In this document: in pieces, positions 62,036-64,000 of the stretch | Numbering within the stretch: position 1 is the first letter of the stretch | Layout of the letters: each line of letters starts with the position of its first letter | Assembly (NCBI RefSeq): GCF_008704855.1 | Contig: NZ_CP023691.1 | Coordinates: forward strand, 3,906,001 to 3,970,000 | Origin: Streptomyces platensis | GTDB lineage: Bacteria > Actinomycetota > Actinomycetes > Streptomycetales > Streptomycetaceae | DNA: 64,000 bases | Reading direction: 5' to 3' | Notes under the pieces: model-generated | What the model saw: the letters and a program-made list of their open reading frames with translations, nothing else | Told to the model about the DNA's origin: nothing | Databases searched by the model: none | Position numbers and translations under genes: made by a program

Positions 62036-62399
62036 GGCTACTCAGTAGTCCTGTCTCTCGAAACGCTCTGGGACCCGATGCGCTGTGCTCCCTGGGAAAC
62101 ACTGTTCTTCTCCGACCCACGCGGTCGGGCGTGTCGCACCCCTTCCCGTAAATCTCCATAAAGGAGATCCTTCAGAAGGAGTCGGCAGGGGAAGAACACC
62201 CACCGGGCGCCTGGTCGAGGCACCCCGCTGACGCTTCCCGGAAGATTCCCGTATTTCCGACCCTGAAAAGGGGCGACGAATACCTGGGACTCGCTTCCGG
62301 TCCTCCCGGCGGGAGGCGCGCAGCATCGGCACTCAACCGAGCAACCTGGACAGTGTGCCACACCTGGGACGCGTAAGGCTAATCGGGGCCCAACTGTCA
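62036..62399 (-). promoter_or_regulatory. S10 operon leader region
   Basis: No gene is supported in the 62036-62514 spacer. The rpsJ side probably holds a long untranslated leader, with candidate promoter boxes at its upstream edge. I see no clear L4-type attenuator hairpin. Confidence 0.5.
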
Positions 62400-62400
62400 A
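62371..62400 (-). promoter_or_regulatory. Candidate S10 operon promoter
   Basis: TTGACA (62395-62400) is a consensus -35 box. With an 18-nt spacer the -10 would be TTACGC (62371-62376), which is weak. The leader to rpsJ would be about 330 nt. Confidence 0.45.
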
Positions 62401-62435
62401 GGAGCCCCGCCCACCTGACGGCGGACAGGGCTCCT
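62400..62435 (-). terminator. Terminator hairpin after tuf
   Basis: AGGAGCCC (62400-62407) pairs with GGGCTCCT (62428-62435) with inner GCC/GGC pairing. A second hairpin, CCGGGGC-AAGC-GCCCCGG, lies closer to tuf at 62448-62465. Together they should end the tuf transcript before the S10 promoter. Confidence 0.7.
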
Positions 62436-62514
62436 CGTCGTGCTTTTCCGGGGCAAGCGCCCCGGACCCCCGGCCCGAAGGCCGGGAGCTACCGGATCAA
62501 CCGGATCAGCGAAA

Positions 62515-63708
62515 TTACTTCGTGATCTTGGTGACCTGGCCGGCGCCGACGGTCCGGCCACCCTCACGGATGGCGAACTTCAGGCCCTCTTCCATCGCGA
62601 CGGGCTGGATGAGCTCAACGGTCATCTCAGTGTTGTCGCCCGGCATGACCATCTCGGTGCCCTCGGGGAGGGTCACCACGCCGGTCACGTCCGTGGTACG
62701 GAAGTAGAACTGCGGGCGGTAGTTGTTGAAGAACGGGGTGTGACGGCCGCCCTCGTCCTTCGACAGGATGTACGCCTGGGCCTCGAACGAGGTGTGCGGC
62801 GTGACCGAGCCCGGCTTGATGATGACCTGGCCGCGCTCGACGTCCTCGCGCTTGATGCCACGGAGGAGCAGACCGACGTTCTCACCGGCCTGGCCCTCGT
62901 CGAGGAGCTTCCGGAACATCTCGATGCCGGTGACCGTGGTGGTGGTCTTCTCGGTCTTGATGCCGATGATGTCGACGGTCTCGTTGACCTTGAGGACACC
63001 ACGCTCGATACGACCGGTGACAACGGTGCCACGGCCGGTGATCGTGAAGACGTCCTCGATCGGCATCAGGAACGGCTTGTCGACGTCGCGCTCGGGCTGC
63101 GGGATCGACTCGTCGACGGCGGCCATGAGCTTGAGGACGGAGTCGCCCCACTCCTTGTCGCCCTCGAGCGCCTTGAGCGCCGAGACCTTGACGACCGGAA
63201 CGTCGTCGCCGGGGAACTCGTACTCGGAGAGGAGCTCACGGACCTCGAGCTCGACGAGCTCCAGGATCTCCTCGTCGTCCACCATGTCGGCCTTGTTCAG
63301 GGCGACAACGATGTACGGAACGCCGACCTGGCGGGCCAGGAGCACGTGCTCCTTGGTCTGCGGCATCGGGCCGTCGGTGGCGGCAACCACGAGGATGGCG
63401 CCGTCCATCTGCGCCGCACCCGTGATCATGTTCTTGATGTAGTCCGCGTGACCGGGGCAGTCGACGTGGGCGTAGTGACGGTTCTCCGTCTGGTACTCGA
63501 CGTGCGCGATCGAGATCGTGATACCGCGCTGGCGCTCCTCAGGAGCCTTGTCGATCTGGTCGAAGGCCGAGGCCTCGTTCAGGTCCGGGTACGCGTCGTG
63601 CAGCACCTTGGTAATGGCGGCCGTGAGGGTCGTCTTACCGTGGTCAATGTGACCGATGGTGCCGATGTTGACGTGCGGCTTAGTCCGCTCGAACTTCGCC
63701 TTCGCCAC
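62515..63708 (-). CDS. tuf: Elongation factor Tu
   Basis: The 397-residue GTPase delivers aminoacyl-tRNA to the ribosome. GTP-binding motifs are GHIDHGKTTL, DCPGHADY and NKADMVDD. The start is a GTG at 63708 with AGGAGG five bases upstream. It lies downstream of fusA, as in the str operon. A TTGACA at 63824-63829 in the 155-bp gap could belong to a separate tuf promoter, but no convincing -10 follows. Confidence 0.98.
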   Translation of the reverse strand: MAKAKFERTKPHVNIGTIGHIDHGKTTLTAAITKVLHDAYPDLNEASAFDQIDKAPEERQRGITISIAHVEYQTENRHYAHVDCPGHADYIKNMITGAAQMDGAILVVAATDGPMPQTKEHVLLARQVGVPYIVVALNKADMVDDEEILELVELEVRELLSEYEFPGDDVPVVKVSALKALEGDKEWGDSVLKLMAAVDESIPQPERDVDKPFLMPIEDVFTITGRGTVVTGRIERGVLKVNETVDIIGIKTEKTTTTVTGIEMFRKLLDEGQAGENVGLLLRGIKREDVERGQVIIKPGSVTPHTSFEAQAYILSKDEGGRHTPFFNNYRPQFYFRTTDVTGVVTLPEGTEMVMPGDNTEMTVELIQPVAMEEGLKFAIREGGRTVGAGQVTKITK

Positions 63709-63863
63709 TGGTTCCTCCTGAAGTGGTTCTGTACGCCTTACTCATCGGCGCCAGGTGATCTTTGCTGGGATGCCGGCTGACGGGGCAATCCTCGCGGATT
63801 GCGGGGATTACCCCATCAGACGGTGTCAAGCCTAAAGCGTGTTCCGGCTCTCGGGAGACGGAC

Positions 63864-64000
63864 CTATTCGCCCTTGGCCTTCGCGATGATCTCCTCGGCG
63901 ACGTTCCGGGGAACCTCGGCGTAGGAGTCGAACTGCATCGAGTAGCTTGCGCGACCCGACGTCTTGCTGCGGAGGTCTCCGACGTAGCCGAACATCTCCG
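63864..64000 (-). CDS. fusA: Elongation factor G, C-terminal fragment (cut by window edge)
   Basis: Only the last 44 codons before the stop are in the window. They read EMFGYVGDLRSKTSGRASYS and then MQFDSYAEVP, the conserved end of EF-G domain V. The rest lies beyond position 64000. Confidence 0.93.
   Translation of the reverse strand, partial: EMFGYVGDLRSKTSGRASYSMQFDSYAEVPRNVAEEIIAKAKGE

Noticed and set aside
62038..62400. A 120-codon minus-strand frame in the tuf-rpsJ spacer
   Set aside because: No ribosome site, mixed composition, and it overlaps the expected S10 leader and promoter.
62440..63780. A 446-codon plus-strand frame opposite tuf
   Set aside because: It mirrors tuf third-position bias and its repeated Asp/Leu/Arg pattern is typical of antisense frames.

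Overview
The window is a high-GC actinobacterial chromosome segment, almost certainly from a Streptomyces. Evidence is the third-position G/C bias, frequent GTG starts, WhiD and BldM side by side, paired CIRCE elements before groES, a His-tailed GroEL1, and a gene order matching what I recall of the S. coelicolor SCO47xx region. There is no plasmid or phage backbone. I see no tRNA, rRNA, CRISPR array, insertion sequence or attachment site.

Layout. (1) 1-9083: metabolism and signalling: a membrane Ser/Thr kinase cut by the window edge, a secreted serine hydrolase, glpD, an unusual nucleotide-sugar dehydrogenase, guaB3 and guaB. (2) 9223-11406: a developmental block with a SigD-like sigma factor, bldM and divergent whiD. 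(3) 11476-15402: a LysR regulator, a MOSC protein and two oxidoreductases. (4) 15565-21521: groES-groEL1 under HrcA/CIRCE-type control, an orphan SEDS glycosyltransferase, a large nested inverted repeat and a THUMP-like methyltransferase. (5) 21642-33127: a mostly leftward cluster for the tRNA t6A modification (tsaD, tsaB, tsaE), ribosomal protein acetylation (rimI), cell wall supply (alr, an L,D-transpeptidase, glmS), metabolite repair (nnr) and holo-ACP synthesis (acpS). (6) 33213-35994: a lower-GC three-gene cassette resembling a type VII secretion substrate module, which looks acquired. (7) 36264-45023: coaA, a DUF389 protein, glmM, rpsI-rplM, an ABC-F ATPase and truA. (8) 45121-64000: the alpha, spc and S10 ribosomal clusters in standard order, then tuf and the 3' end of fusA.

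How the genes work together. The right third is the protein synthesis core (r-proteins, RNA polymerase alpha, SecY, Adk, Map, IF-1, EF-Tu, EF-G). The hairpins found suggest it is split into transcription units at rplO/secY and adk/map and after rplQ. The middle supplies wall precursors (GlmS to GlmM to UDP-GlcNAc; Alr for D-Ala), cofactors (CoaA, AcpS, Nnr) and tRNA modification. The left third holds stress and developmental control. A match to the sigma-BldN promoter pattern precedes bldM, and HrcA-type operators overlap the groES promoter.

The items most worth following up are the nested inverted repeat at 19490-19934, whose stems differ while its loops are conserved; the type VII-like cassette; a nucleotide-sugar dehydrogenase whose catalytic cysteine is alanine; an iron-box-like palindrome before a tiny gene; and histidine-rich tails on both GroEL1 and TsaD.
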